Shown: positions 29,347 to 40,839 of the stretch, in pieces
Numbering within the stretch: the first letter of the stretch is position 1
How the letters are laid out: each line of letters starts with the position of its first letter
NCBI GenBank assembly: GCA_963576725.1
Contig: OY755242.1
Location: forward strand, 23,518,656-23,582,655
Direction of reading: 5' to 3'
From: Azorinus chamasolen
Lineage: Eukaryota; Mollusca; Bivalvia; Cardiida; Solecurtidae
Length of the DNA stretch: 64,000 nucleotides
Position numbers and translations under genes: made by a program
Notes under the pieces: model-generated
Databases searched by the model: none
The model's input: the letters and a program-made list of their open reading frames with translations, nothing else
Told to the model about the DNA's origin: nothing

Positions 29347-30655
29347 ACTTGTACATACCATTATAGTTACTTTACACATATATAGAGTACCTTATCTATC
29401 ATATGTATATTGGAATAATAATATCCCCATTCCTACAATGTGTAAAACTGTATAAGACAACTCAACACTCTTTTTAAACTTTATTAATGTTTAGCCTGCA
29501 GCGGGCACATTGGTGATTACCAATGTAGACATCTTGGATCCAGATAATAATCGTCGTCCAATTACGATACGTAATGTTTGACATATTGATTGCATTTTGG
29601 GAGACAAAATTGTTATACATGTAGTTTGAAGCTTGAAAATGTAGTTGGTGATTTTTTTAAAGAAATCCCAGCAGGCTAAATGTGAAAAAAATGCATTAAA
29701 GGATTATCACACAGTGCAGACCATTCACTTTATTTTCGCTTGGGTTTTCTCTATTTGCCTAACTTTGAACCTACATCTGCGTTACAGACTCATAATTGGA
29801 CCTATTTTTGATGACAGCTTAAGAATGCTCTAATGTATGTATTTATGATAAGTAGGTTATTACTTTACACATCTTATGATTTGCTCATTCATAGTTCCGA
29901 ATGGACGTATTTGCTTATATTTTTCAATAAAGCAAGTTACAGTACGATTTTAGTGCCATACAGCACTTAACACTTTCAATCGCATTAATATCCTCCTACC
30001 GCGTACCACCACCATTGTCGCATTTTGATTCAGATGTTACACCGAGTAGATGCGAGTCTCATTACCGGCTATACTTTAAAAGAGTCGATAGTAAGAGAAA
30101 ATTATATCACAATTTAAAAAGGCATCCTTTTTACAACAGGTTAATTGTTAAGGGAGACATTGGAGTTTTATGTGGCAACATTAATGAATTATTTTCACTA
30201 AATGCATTAACATTCTAATACATTACTACATTGTATATATTATGACCTTAAATTTGATTATGAAACGTTACATTTTATAATTTTGTTTATAAACATCACT
30301 AAAAAAATTAAGGGCGGATAAATCTGCGAGATTCACGCGAAAGTTTCCCGCGCTTGCATTGATAGCTGCACAGAAAAAATATTGATTTGTATATTACTAC
30401 GAAACGTTAAAGTTTATAATAGAATTGATTGTGATCTAGTAATAACTTAGCATGCGTAAGTGTTTCATTATTGTAATTTATAAACTTACTCGAACTACCA
30501 TGTCTTCCTTTAAGAGCTAAATAAACAGGGCAGCGATCTGATGAAGGATAATGGAAGTTCTTTAAACTCGTTTTAACTCTATTAATTAGGAAACAGGTAA
30601 CACCTGCTTTATCTATGATCTGTTGAACACTTGTCTATCATCAGATTCTTTCAAA
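29347..30655. other. Intergenic, no recognisable gene
   Basis: AT-rich. A short open stretch at 30015-30218 (HFDSDVTPSRCESHYRLYFK..) has no recognised similarity and no splice or start context I trust. A B-like end (GCAGCGGGCACATTGGTGAT) is at about 29500. Confidence 0.45.
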
Positions 30656-30960
30656 TCCAAACGATCGAGTGTCAAACAGTTAACATCACGAGACGCTGAC
30701 AGTTCTCGGTGTCTCGCCTAGATCAAAACTGTCATCAAATGCCATCCAGGTGGCGCTTAGCACGAAAAGGGTTATGCAAGGGTATTGCATTAAAGCTATT
30801 GGCGTAATTAGCCTTTAAACCGGTATTCGCGACCTCACTCCCACTTGCAAACAGCTTGGACCCAGATAAGACACCGAGTAACTCGACGTCTCATCAGGAT
30901 TCAAACTGTTTGACCCTCGGTCAGTAGATTCTCAAATGACTGATCAAATGTTATTAACAT
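30656..30960. mobile_element. Two family B hairpin remnants
   Basis: First: GTGTCAAACAGTTAACATCA, core ACGCTGACAGTTCTCGGTGT, arm TAGATCAAAACTG (about 30668-30736). Second: CAAACAGCTTGGACCCAGAT, core ACACCGAGTAACTCGACGTC, arm CAGGATTCAAACTGTTTGAC (30846-30913). Both have degraded ends. Confidence 0.65.
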
Positions 30961-30964
30961 TGTA

Positions 30965-31207
30965 CTATGACCCTTTCCCTGTTCTATGTTTATTCCAAAT
31001 TTCAATACCTACTAAATATTCATGGGAAAAATAGTTATAATGTAATATGGAAGGTGGAGCATAGCCATTTTAAAAATTAAAGAAACAGATATTTAAATTT
31101 ACACTAGCAAACAGAGTAGACCCTGATCAGACAACTCTTATAGGAGCCGTCTGATCTTGGTCTTGTTAAAAATGTATGAAAACACGTTTATATGAAGTTA
31201 AGGGTTA
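30965..31207 (+). mobile_element. Family E MITE
   Basis: Left GACCCTTTCCCTGTTCTATG, right AGTTAAGGGTTAA. Arm GCAAACAGAGTAGACCCTGA, core CAGACAACTCTTATAGGAGC, right arm GTCTGATCTTGGTC truncated before the TGTTTGC part. Confidence 0.7.
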
Positions 31208-31440
31208 AAGACTGCGTCCTCGTCACTGTGTTGCTTCACTGCATTTTTGAGTCTAGACAAATGCATCTCTTTATATTCATTCACTAACCTATGTTTATGT
31301 ATTTGTCCAGAGACATTTATATGTTTCTGATATGTCTGTCAATCATGCAACTCCATTACAATTCAGATCACGAAAAATATTACACCCATAAAATTTTCAT
31401 GGGAACAAGCCACTACGGCATTATTACCCAGCCCCGAGGG

Positions 31441-31646
31441 TACAGTATAACCTCTCTATAACGGCCATTAAATTGTGTATATTAGTTGGTATTTAGGGCA
31501 GGTGGCTGCTTAAAGCAAGGTGAAAGTAAATGAAGGCTCCTATTGGAGCGTACTGTTTTACTTTCACCTTGCTTTAAGCAGCCACCTGCCTTTAACACAA
31601 AATACTTAATGTAATTTAGTGACCGTTATAGAGAGGTTTTATTGTA
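31441..31646 (+). mobile_element. Family C long-palindrome MITE
   Basis: TA-CAGTATAACCTCTCTATAA at the left and GAGAGGTTTTATTG-TA at the right. Core GGCTCCTATTGGAGCGTACT with mismatches. Confidence 0.9.
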
Positions 31647-31770
31647 TATGCGAATGGTTATCAGGAGCACAGATGCCCTTTGCATGCTATGTCTCAATAA
31701 CAACAACAACTCCATCACAAAAACATTATTTTTAATCACATGTAATAAGTATCTAAAGCATACCAAAATA

Positions 31771-31980
31771 TACAGTACAGGCCCCGCGGACTTTTTGTTT
31801 TCCGTTTTACTAGCGCGGACAAAATAAATTGAGCGCGTGTTTCCAGCGCGGACAATTTTTATGGATCATCGCGGACAAAATCTGTGTCTACCGCGGACCG
31901 AAATTTGCCCTACGGGATATTACCGCCGCGGAGCCATGTGCTGATACCAGCGTGGATCGCGAGGCTTCATCGCGAACACT
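31771..31980 (+). mobile_element. Left GC-rich terminal repeat block
   Basis: Starts TA-CAGTACAGGCCCCGCGGAC then TTTTTGTTTTCC, followed by several GCGGACAAAA-type subrepeats (GCGCGGACAAAATAAATTGA, GCGCGGACAATTTTTATGG, CGCGGACAAAATCTGTG). It mirrors the block ending at 37245. Confidence 0.7.
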
Positions 31981-32998
31981 ACCTTTATGACTGGCAGTCG
32001 TTTAATCGCTTTAGATGTAAATTATTTAGATAAGATATACAAAAGCTTACATATACATGTACATACACATGTGCATTTTTTCAATTGAAGAAACACATAT
32101 TGAATACTGTCAGATTTTAAATTCAAAATTAAATTAGATAACATATGTGAATAGATATAGCCTTCACCCAAAACCTGAGACTGAAACGGGTTCTTCCTGC
32201 TAAAACTACAATTTATAGTCAGATTTTAACGATTTCCAGACTGTAAATGCTTGAGAAAAAAGAAACAGATACGAAATACCAGCAGTAATTATTTTCACAA
32301 TCTGATTTTCAGAAAAAGCGTAGCGCAGAGATTATACATGTCGGGAGCATTCGGTCATATTTGTTTCGACCCCACACGCGTATTAAAGTTGGTGGAGAGA
32401 TGTGTCTTGGGGAAAACCATTACTTGTTTATTTCTTGAAATACTTCTTTTTGAAACCTTAATCCTTTACTCCAAAGTTTGTGTTTAGTACTGAAGACAGA
32501 TGTTTGCTTAAAACAGACTGAATGGGACCATTTTGCTTTACTCTCAACTAGTCTGCTTTAAGCTACCGTCTGCTGCGATATAGAACATGTACGGAGTGGA
32601 ACTATCTTTTGAGAGTAGGAATAGATTGAATGCGTTAAAATGAGTACATATGGAGCAAAGGCTTTAACTTGGGTCTCATTTGAAGAAGAGATGCTAACAG
32701 TTGATTAAATAATGATTTAAGTTCGAAGCGCATCTACACTAATAATCTATACTATTACAGCTATTTTTGTTTGATCGACCATTCAGTGCAGCTACAATAT
32801 TTAAGTTGATATCAGAATTTAGATGAAAACTATTGTAGCTTACTGTATTATTTTGAAACGGCGCAAAGCAGTCGCCTGCATCAATCAAAAATCTGTATAA
32901 AACAGCCACCAGAAATAACAGATATCCAAATATTGGTATTTCGTTGTCTTTCAAATGAGTTCAAAGCTACGACCGTACTGTTATTCATTTAACTCATA
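31981..32998. other. Intergenic, degraded D-like palindrome
   Basis: About 32490-32575 reads ACAGATGTTTGCTTAAAACA, TTTTGCTTTACTCTCAACTA, GTCTGCTTTAAGCTACCGTC, a worn C/D element. Open stretches here (32251-32487; 32954-32739 minus) show no recognised motif. Confidence 0.45.
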
Positions 32999-33240
32999 TT
33001 AACCCTTTTCATGCTAGTAGCATATATTGACCCAATTTAAAAACAGTGCAGACCCAGATCAGTCATCTCTCAGAGGCTGTATGATCAGGGTGTGCACTGG
33101 TTTCTTATAGGATCTATCAAACTTGAATTGGCATTCGTCCTGCGGAAATTATTGCTGTATTCATTACCAATATAAACGTTGAGATGATAGATATTCATAG
33201 AGGGCATTTATATATGAAAACTCAGCGGAAGAAGGGTTAA
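32999..33240 (+). mobile_element. Family E MITE, TTAA-flanked
   Basis: TTAACCCTTTTCATGCTAGT at the left and GGAAGAAGGGTTAA at the right. Arm AAACAGTGCAGACCCAGATC, core AGTCATCTCTCAGAGGCTGT, right arm TCAGGGTGTGCACTGGTTTC. Confidence 0.8.
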
Positions 33241-33400
33241 AGGAATTTCTATCTAGCACAAAAGTACAATTCACGTACGCTGTTTGCAAAGGCATGGAAA
33301 TATATATGTTTATATAATTATGGTAAAGGGATAAGCAAACATATTTTTATGAATTGTATAACTATGAAAACATTCTTGTTATTCTGTTACATTGTGATGA

Positions 33401-33637
33401 TTAACCTTTTCCCTGTTCAGTATTCATGAAAGAAATAATGATATCATGAATATTTATAAGCTAATGTTTTAAATGGCATTTGTAGACAAGATAGTTTTGG
33501 TGTTGATATGAAATGTATAGTAGAGTCGGGCCTATTACAATTTTATTAACAGAGCAGACTCCTATAGGAGTCGTATGATCTGGGTCTGCGCTGTTTGCAA
33601 ATGCACGAAAACACGTTTATATTAGAGAAAGGGTTAT
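33401..33637 (+). mobile_element. Family E MITE
   Basis: TTAACCTTTTCCCTGTTCAG at the left and AGAGAAAGGGTTA at the right. Partial hairpin AACAGAGCAGACTCCTATAG with GAGTCGTATGATCTGGGTCT and GCGCTGTTTGC: the left arm lost its CCTGATCAGAC part. Confidence 0.8.
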
Positions 33638-34930
33638 ATTTTAAGGTGGAATGGCCGGTCATTTTTTAACTGTAGATTCCATTCATTATATAAGATTTAA
33701 ATTTGCTATATGATTTTGAATAATAAACAGTGAAGATCCTGGTCAGAGGGTTGCTTTTCGAGCTATCTTGTCTGGGTCTACAGCTTTCAAATGTCGGTAC
33801 TTTTATTTCCCGCATACAAAGATTTTAACAATACAAACTATTTGTTTTGGAATACTGAAAATGAATTGTGTTAGACAGTTGGAGACTATATTATTACATT
33901 ACTTACTCAGCCTAAATACATGTATACTGCTAATTTACTAACTAGACTTAGGAAAATAGTAACGATCAAAAGTGCCAGATGGTCAGTAAACCCCCTAATT
34001 TCTCAGCAGGAGACAAGGGTCAGTGATCACACAACTGTCATCTATCAAACACTGTCTTATCAACAAAGTTATGAATTATTACGTAACAGGAACGATTCTA
34101 CTGAAACAGTAAGTACTACCAAACAATGTAAAGTTGTGATTTGTTAAACAGCTTCCCGAAAAATAGAAGACTAATTAGATCTATGGCTAAGCTTAAACCC
34201 CAACGATTTAGATCTATTTAAAAAGTTAGATTATTGTGAATTCTAGTTCTAAAGATAGTTTAGATTGATATGATCTAGATCTATTCTAAAATACTTTTAC
34301 TAGATCTGTTACGGTACTATACAGTATCCAGAAAGACATTTTACAACACACACATGAACGCCATGAGACTGTATATCTTAATATCTAGATCTTATTAAAA
34401 TAAAATGAGAATTAAAAATTTAAATACTGTTGATCTAATTATAAAAAATGCCACTGGAAAATATGCCACTTGGAAAATTGCCACCGTTAAGTGAAAAAAT
34501 GCCACTGGAATAAAGTGTTCTTTTAAAAAAAATTGTTTTTGGTTATTTTTTTTTTTTTTTATCTTTTTTTAAAAAATAAATCGTGAAGTTAAAACAAGAC
34601 AAATCTGTTTTACAAACTTTCATTGTAAATCATTTCAAGCACACATATCCTAAATATAGTACAAACACACTAACAACACTAAAATGATGTCGTCTATTTA
34701 CACTGTATACAGTGTATATCCAGATCATGAGGTTCACAATGAAACCTTATGGTTTGGATCTACACTGTTTGTCTGTTTGACGAACAAACCCTAAATATAT
34801 AGTACAACACACTAACAGCACTTATCACCCACATAATTAGTTCGTCTATTAACATTTAACACAGTGTAGATCCAGATCATGAGGTTCACACTGGAGCCTT
34901 ATAATTTGGATCTACACCGTTTGTCTATTC
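33638..34930. other. Intergenic with two ~115-bp repeats
   Basis: 34690-34780 and 34810-34930 share GTAGATCCAGATCATGAGGT / TCCAGATCATGAGGTTCACA, GGATCTACACTGTTTGTCTG / GGATCTACACCGTTTGTCTA and ACACACTAACA(A/G)CAC: a directly repeated E-type hairpin with a GGTTCACA-containing core. An E-like piece is also at 33728-33786. 34440-34600 is A/T-rich low complexity with four ATGCCACT-type repeats. Confidence 0.6.
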
Positions 34931-34937
34931 GATGAAC

Positions 34938-35272
34938 ATATCTGTTTGTCTGTCGTTTGTCTGTCTGTATGTCTCTCTGTATGTCTGTCTGTCTGTCTCC
35001 TTCTCTTTGTCTCTGTATCTTTGCCTGTATCTGTCTGTCTCTGTCTCTCTGTGTCTCTCCCTCTCTCTCTGTTTGTCTCTGTGTGTGTCTCTGTGTGTCT
35101 GTATCTGTGTCTCTGTATGTGTCTGTCTGTTTGTCTGTCTATGTGTGTGTCTGTCTCTCTCTGTCTGTATATCTCTCTCTCTGTCTCTCTCTCTGTATGT
35201 CTGTCTGTCTGTCTCTCTCTCTCTCTCATTGTGTGTGTGTATGTGTGTGTGTGTGTCTCTCTCTCTCTCTCA
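34938..35272. repeat. (TCTG/TCTC)n pyrimidine-rich low-complexity tract
   Basis: About 335 bp of CTGT/CTCT/TGTG variants with no stop in several frames. The long open frames on both strands are artefacts of this composition. Confidence 0.95.
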
Positions 35273-36877
35273 ATTTACTTATTGTATTACAATATGAATT
35301 AAGGACCTTTAATGCAATAGAACCAGAGTTGTTTTATATTAAATAAATTATTGAATATTTCACTCGGGTATTGTAAAGCAGTGTATATTCTAGTTCTTGT
35401 TTGATTATTAAGTCGTTAAAGTAATGCACCATAAATCTAAGTTTTCCGCCCATACCTATGACACTGATAACAATCTTAATAGTTTGACGTAGATACGTAG
35501 ATATATTGAAATGAAACATTCAATACAGATGCAGTGAGTCGTATTATATTTATGTACTCGTACATGTACTTGTTATATCCATGTGGGTGATAGATACATA
35601 GACAACGAACATGTAACCGGGTTTAACCTTACTGACCCATATTGGTACACAACAGAACATTTCAACATAGTGCACATGCGTTTGTTTGTTTGAATGCATG
35701 TGGCTGTCAATTCAAACCGAAGTCTGATCCAGAATTCGATCGCAGCAAGTATATGTAACAGATCCAGTAACTTTGTTGATCAATTCTAACATTCCAGGTT
35801 GTCATAGTTCTATTTACCCTTTACCTGAAGAATATTTATATATGTTCACGTAATAGTAAACTATTACATTTACTCTGCGTATGCTAGTTACAAAATCATG
35901 ATAACAGATATGATCCATATTAGACGCCAAGTTACACGACGTTTCTTCAGTATCCAAGTGCACGTCATTGAAGAACTGAAGTAGGCAACGTCTTATGATC
36001 ACTCGCCGATTATGATAACAATATCAGTTTTGGTCGTATAGAACTAAAGCAATATTTATTGGCAGTCTTGAATCCTGATGAGACGCTGAGTAATATGATC
36101 TGGGTATACACTGTTTGCACAGGCGCAGAAAGTCGTGTTTATGGAATAAATATATATAAAGAAAATATGAAATAATGAATGTTAATTAAATTATTTTAAT
36201 GCACATGGAAACAGGAATTGTTGGCAGACCTTGGTCTCTTCTGTTTGCATAGGGGTAGAAAGGCGTATTCACAGAATACAGGCTCTGCTCTGTGTCTTCT
36301 CTGTTTCTAGTACGAGAACATGCGGAATTATGAGGGAAAGGGTTAACGTTTTATATACATAACTGGTGATAATATTGATAGTTGTTCGAAATAAAACAAC
36401 ACCTAAATATATCTATATTTCTAGCTTATATTATAGCTACATATATATCAGACGAACAGTCAACTGGTCGAATTGATTATAGAGCAAAATAAATCCTTAC
36501 CCATACTCACCGCAAAACGTACTGATAGATACTTTCAGAACCTGTTTCTAACAATGTTACAGTAGGTGTGGAGGTTATTTTGTGGCTAGATCAAGGTAAA
36601 TATAGTAAAACTTATAATTCCAAACCATAAATCAGTATCAGAACAATTATAGTTCCGTAAGTTGAGGTTCAGAATAATACAAATACATACAGCAAGAAAT
36701 ATATTTATCGACGCAAATCGAAATAATATATCGAAGCCGCGAGAACGCACAAGTAACACGCGGTTGCTCTTTGATTATACCATACCTTTTTATGTAAGGG
36801 TAATTCTGATTGGTTAAAGGCCCGTGGTTTGGCGTTGCGGTTCGGCATGTAGCGTATGGACGGTCTATAACTCTCGA
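35273..36877. other. Intergenic, traces of E/B hairpins
   Basis: About 36040-36340 has partial arms (CTTGAATCCTGATGAGACGC, ATGATCTGGGTATACACTGT and GGAATTATGAGGGAAAGGGT TAA). 35890-35960 has a B-like arm pair (GATCCATATTAGACGCCAAG, ACACGACGTTTCTTCAGTAT). No gene seen. Confidence 0.45.
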
Positions 36878-37022
36878 AAAGCGCATGCTGCGGTTTATAA
36901 AGCACATGATGCAGTTTAGAAAACGCATTATGCAGTTTGTAAAGCACGTGAGGCGCTTTAGAAAGCCCACGATGCGCTTTGTAAACCGCATGATGCGCTT
37001 TTGGAAAGTTATGAACCACTTC
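36878..37022. repeat. 21-bp tandem repeat, 7 units
   Basis: Units of the kind GCATGATGCAGTTTGTAAAG C, diverged by a few bases each. A period of 21 (7 codons) with no stop leaves frames open on both strands. I treat the 174-residue minus-strand frame over it (37171-36647) as a by-product. Confidence 0.85.
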
Positions 37023-37084
37023 GTATACCATACATCGCAGTCCACGATGATACCATCGCGACCAGCGGTGATAACGATCGAACC

Positions 37085-37245
37085 CGGCGACGAGTGTCCC
37101 TGGTGAGACACCTTCGCGGACCCATCACAACCCGCGACGGACTGCGGAAGACCGCATATTAGCACGGACAAAAAAAACCTTGTCCGCGTTGGATAAAATT
37201 GCGATGGACCGCGGAAAACAAAACGTCCGCGGGGCTTGTACTGTA
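37085..37245 (-). mobile_element. Right GC-rich terminal repeat block
   Basis: Ends GGAAAACAAAACGTCCGCGG, GGCTTGTACTG-TA, the inverted match of 31771, preceded by GCACGGAC and CCGCGTTGGATAAAATTGCG subrepeats. With the left block it bounds a 5.47-kb interval. Confidence 0.65.
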
Positions 37246-37541
37246 GTTTTCTGACCCAACAAAAAAATCGTTAACACCCCTGCTCTATATAAAAAGGGTG
37301 TTCGCGATTTATTTTCTTTTTCTTTTCTTTTTGGTTGGGTCAACAAACTATATTTTGGTGTGTTTTAGATACGTATGGCATGTGATTTGAAAAATAATGT
37401 ATTTGTGATGGAGTTTTTGTTGAGACATAGCATGCGAAGGGCACCTGTGATCAGGTGGGAGTACAAAGGGAGATAACCTATATGTTTGAAACTCGATTTC
37501 GGTTAAAATTTGCGGAGTGATATCTTATGGTGTTACGCAAA

Positions 37542-37744
37542 TACAGTAAACCCCCTCTAATACGACCATTTAATAAACAAACATGGTTGTCTTCATCAGC
37601 AGGTGGTTGCTTAATGCAGGACGAAAGTTATGCAGAAAGCTAGGAGCTTTCTGCATAACTTTCGTTCTGCATTAAGCTACCACCTGCCTTTGCCACTGTG
37701 AATTATGCCCATTTTGCTGGTCGCATTAGAGGGGGTTTACTATA
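37542..37744 (+). mobile_element. Family D palindromic MITE
   Basis: TA-CAGTAAACCCCCTCTAATA at the left and GGGGGTTTACTATA at the right. The core is shortened to GAAAGCTAGGAGCTTTC, so the CTCC half is lost. Confidence 0.9.
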
Positions 37745-37796
37745 TCAATGGATATTTTAATAATGGATCAGACTCAAGCCCCAATCGAGGTTTAGT

Positions 37797-38000
37797 TTAA
37801 CTCTCGGCAAGCTTGTGGTGAAACTGTGATTACTTATGCAAGCAGTTTGGATCCAGATGAGACACCGCATAATGCGGAGACTGGAGTCTCATCAGGATCC
37901 AAACTGTTTGACACTTTCGCCATAATTTTGCAAAGAAATGATGGAAAATTTATTTAAGAATTGCAGCAGACGACAATTGTTGTAGACGAAAAAGAGTTAA
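37797..38000 (+). mobile_element. Family B MITE, TTAA-flanked
   Basis: TTAACTCTCGGCAAGC at the left and GAAAAAGAGTTAA at the right. Hairpin AAGCAGTTTGGATCCAGATG, core ACACCGCATAATGCGGAGAC, right arm ATCAGGATCCAAACTGTTTG. Contains GCAGACGACAATTG near the right end. Confidence 0.85.
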
Positions 38001-38204
38001 ACAGGCACCATACTTGATGTGAATGGTAAGTTATGTAACCATGACTACGGAAGGACAGACACTGTTTATATCTCTAAAGCTGTTTAAATTTCAAGACTCT
38101 CGACGTTCCTGTCTTTAATGCACTGATCCGTAAAACGTCCAAAAAGGTTCTCTAAAGAAAATGTATGATATAATTGAAGTGTTTGGTATGTGTCAGCAAA
38201 GAAG

Positions 38205-38350
38205 TCGTTTGATCTTTTAAGGCAGGTGGTTGCTTAATGCAGAATGAAGGTCATACCGAAATTTCCTTTGTTGGCTTTCTGCATGTCCTTTACCTTGAAG
38301 TAAGCTGCCATCTGTCTTATAGACCGAAATTGATACTAATTTGAAATCCT
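38205..38350 (+). mobile_element. Degraded family D MITE
   Basis: GGCAGGTGGTTGCTTAATGC, AGAATGAAGGTCATACCGAA, core TTTGTTGGCTTTCTGCAT, GAAGTAAGCTGCCATCTGTC. Terminal CAGTAAAACC ends not visible. Confidence 0.6.
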
Positions 38351-38392
38351 CAATTGGTGGAGAAATAACGATTTTAGCATATGCATATGCAC

Positions 38393-38630
38393 TTAACTCT
38401 TTCGGCGCCAATTTTCTAAATGTCGTCTGCAATCCAAGTTTGTTAAATCATTCAGAAAGATAAGGAAATGAGATAAATAAATGCAAATTTCAAAGGAATA
38501 AAGCCCATATATAGAAAAAGAGATTGAGACAAATAGTGAAGTCCCTGATCAGACGCCGCCTTGAAAAGGCGGCGTCTGATCTGGGACTGCACTATTTGTC
38601 GTGGTGCATTTATGCGACTGAAAGGGTTAA
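38393..38630 (+). mobile_element. Family G MITE, TTAA-flanked
   Basis: TTAACTCTTTCGGCGCC at the left and ACTGAAAGGGTTAA at the right. The hairpin at 38531-38597 is AAATAGTGAAGTCCCTGATC, core AGACGCCGCCTTGAAAAGGC. Confidence 0.9.
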
Positions 38631-38915
38631 AACTATATCGCTAACATGATGTTTTGTCTGTACAGACCAGACTACTTTGCAAGATCTTAAGAAGACTGAA
38701 TAAGGTGGGAATGGCGATAAATATCGTTCTGTTTGTCCTTAGAGACAGTCCAATCCTTGATTTAACTCATGTATGCCTATTTTCTAAACATGAATTTGTA
38801 CACTAGTATACATTACATTTAAAGAGTGTTTCTGCAGGTATATGTTTGTCAATGTGACATTTGGAAATAATTTGGTAGTGCAGATCCTGATCCGATCTGG
38901 GTGTCCTCTGGTCTA

Positions 38916-39255
38916 TGGCCACGCTGTTTTCCTATGTTCCTAGTAAAGAATACTAGGCACTAATGGGTTAAGTCATTCTCAGTGTTGTTATATTGTCTAG
39001 TCCTGCTGTAGGGTGCACTGGTTGCACAATCAATTTGTAAATAGTGCAGACCCTGATGAGACAGCTCCTGCAGGAGCTGTCTCATCTGGGTCTCCACTAT
39101 TTACAGGTAGGTATATTGACGTGTATAGCAAGCGAAGGGTTTAATAAATATTAATGAAGACCCAGATGGCCACGCTGTTTTCCTATGTTCCTAGTAAAGA
39201 ATACTAGGCACAAATGGCTTAAGTCATTCTCAGTGTTGTTATATTTTTCTAGTCC
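38916..39255. repeat. ~250-bp tandem duplication containing a partial family F element
   Basis: TGGCCACGCTGTTTTCCTAT, TCCTAGTAAAGAATACTAGG and AAGTCATTCTCAGTGTTGTT occur at 38916 and again at 39167. Between them lies a partial family F element (about 39005-39142) with hairpin TGTAAATAGTGCAGACCCTG, core AGACAGCTCCTGCAGGAGCT. Confidence 0.8.
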
Positions 39256-39804
39256 TTCGGGATCATTAGTTTCGATGTTATTAGTTTTGAATACCGCTTA
39301 AGCCGGTACTAGGGGGCATGAGCAGTGTTGCACTTTTCATAACTGCTCATGAACAGACTCAATAAAACCGACTCTCCAATTCTCTCTCTTTGCATGTCCG
39401 CCTTTGCTTTCGAATGATCTCCTACTTTCGTAACTTAAGCATTCATAAGTTATTTCGTAACCACGTAATCTGACAAAATAGCGCCGTATGACAAGCTGTT
39501 GCGATTCTATGGATTGTTACCCTTATCTCGATATCCGCAGCCTGATTCGTATTTGTAAACAGCTAAGATCCACATGAGACGAGTCATACGGCATTCCTAC
39601 AGGCTCAAATCTGTTTGGTCGCTCTGATAATACGAGATTTCTCAAAAGTTTAATCGCATCGGAAGAAATCATTATTACACTGGATCTAAATTTGAGCAAA
39701 CACAGTTTATCACAGCGGGGTTAAGGGTTAGACCTAAATGAGTAGCCATGAAATAAAGTTAGCGAAATGAATGTGCATTTAATCCTTTATCTCATTAATA
39801 TTTA

Positions 39805-40055
39805 TTAAACCCTTCGCTTGCTATTCACGTCAATATACCTACCTGTAAATAGTGAAGACCCAGATGAGACAGCTCCTGCAGGAGCTGTCTCATCAGGGTC
39901 TGCACTATTTACAAGTTGATTGTGCAACCAGTGCACTCCACAGCAGTGATTGCGCAGCGAAATACTTGTACACAGTGGAGATATATGTAATTATAAAACA
40001 GGGCATGGGTAAATAAAGAGAAATGTATTTTAAAATTCAGCAAGCGAAGGGTTAA
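39805..40055 (+). mobile_element. Family F MITE, TTAA-flanked
   Basis: TTAAACCCTTCGCTTGCT at the left and AGCAAGCGAAGGGTTAA at the right. Hairpin AATAGTGAAGACCCAGATGA with core GACAGCTCCTGCAGGAGCTG; identical core to 7134. Confidence 0.9.
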
Positions 40056-40159
40056 GAAATAATAACTCTGTGCATATTGATTAGCTTCGTTTTTATATTA
40101 GCATCACGAACATGGGCCATTTGAACTATGTCAAAATCTATACCTTCAGATCTGTATTA

Positions 40160-40405
40160 CTTCATAAGCAATCAGATCTTACCCTGATTAGACGACTGGC
40201 TGACGCATGAGCCGTTTGGTCTGCGTCTACTCTGTATGCAAAGGCTATACAAGACGCCTCTATCAAGAAAAGCATTAACTCTTTGGCACCAAACAAACTT
40301 CGTCTGCAAATATTGCCGTCTGTTGCAAGTTTCAGAATCGAATTTATTTCAATTTTTTTTTGCTGTTTGCCATGGTAATCACAAATTCGTTGATTACAGA
40401 ATTAC
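40160..40405. mobile_element. Family E and B fragments before a family C element
   Basis: AGACGACTGGCTGACGCATG, AGCCGTTTGGTCTGCGTCTA, CTCTGTATGCAAAGGC (E-type hairpin), then TTAACTCTTTGGCACCAAAC with CTTCGTCTGCAAATATTGCC (B-type left end). The B-like piece is cut by the family C element at 40403. Confidence 0.55.
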
Positions 40406-40610
40406 GGTAAAACCTCTCTATAACGGCCACTATATTGTGCTAATTAGTTGGAATTTAGGGCAGGTGGTTGCTTAAAGCAAGGTGAAAGTAAAACAGAACG
40501 CTCCTACAGGAGCGTTCTGTTTTACTTTCACCTTGCTTTAATCAACCACCTGCCTTTAATGCAAAATACTTGATGTAATTTAGCAGCCGTTATAGAGAGG
40601 TTTTACTGTA
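40403..40610 (+). mobile_element. Family C long-palindrome MITE
   Basis: TA-CGGTAAAACCTCTCTATAA at the left and GAGAGGTTTTACTG-TA at the right. The core GAACGCTCCTACAGGAGCGT is a CTCCTACAGGAG variant. Confidence 0.9.
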
Positions 40611-40839
40611 CAGAATCCCTGTGGATCGTTTCCCAGCGACCGTGACGGTAAAGGGTTATTCACGCCTAGCGTTTGCATCATAATACTTTGGAAAACGTAT
40701 AGAAGAATGAAACCAAATGTTATAAATCTTGGTTGAATTTCAAATATGTCAAATATCAACACATACAAAAGTGCGTATGATGGCGAAATCAACAATAAAA
40801 ATTAATCAAGCCGCGCGGCATTGTATATTTTCATGTTAT

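Noticed and set aside
34912..35346. Overlapping frames of about 105-129 residues rich in S, L, C, V or R, E, T
   Set aside because: Translations of the TCTG/TCTC low-complexity tract on both strands and in three frames.
36647..37171. 174-residue minus-strand frame over the 21-bp repeat
   Set aside because: The repeat is open in several frames on both strands; no domain, and codon use looks random outside the repeat.
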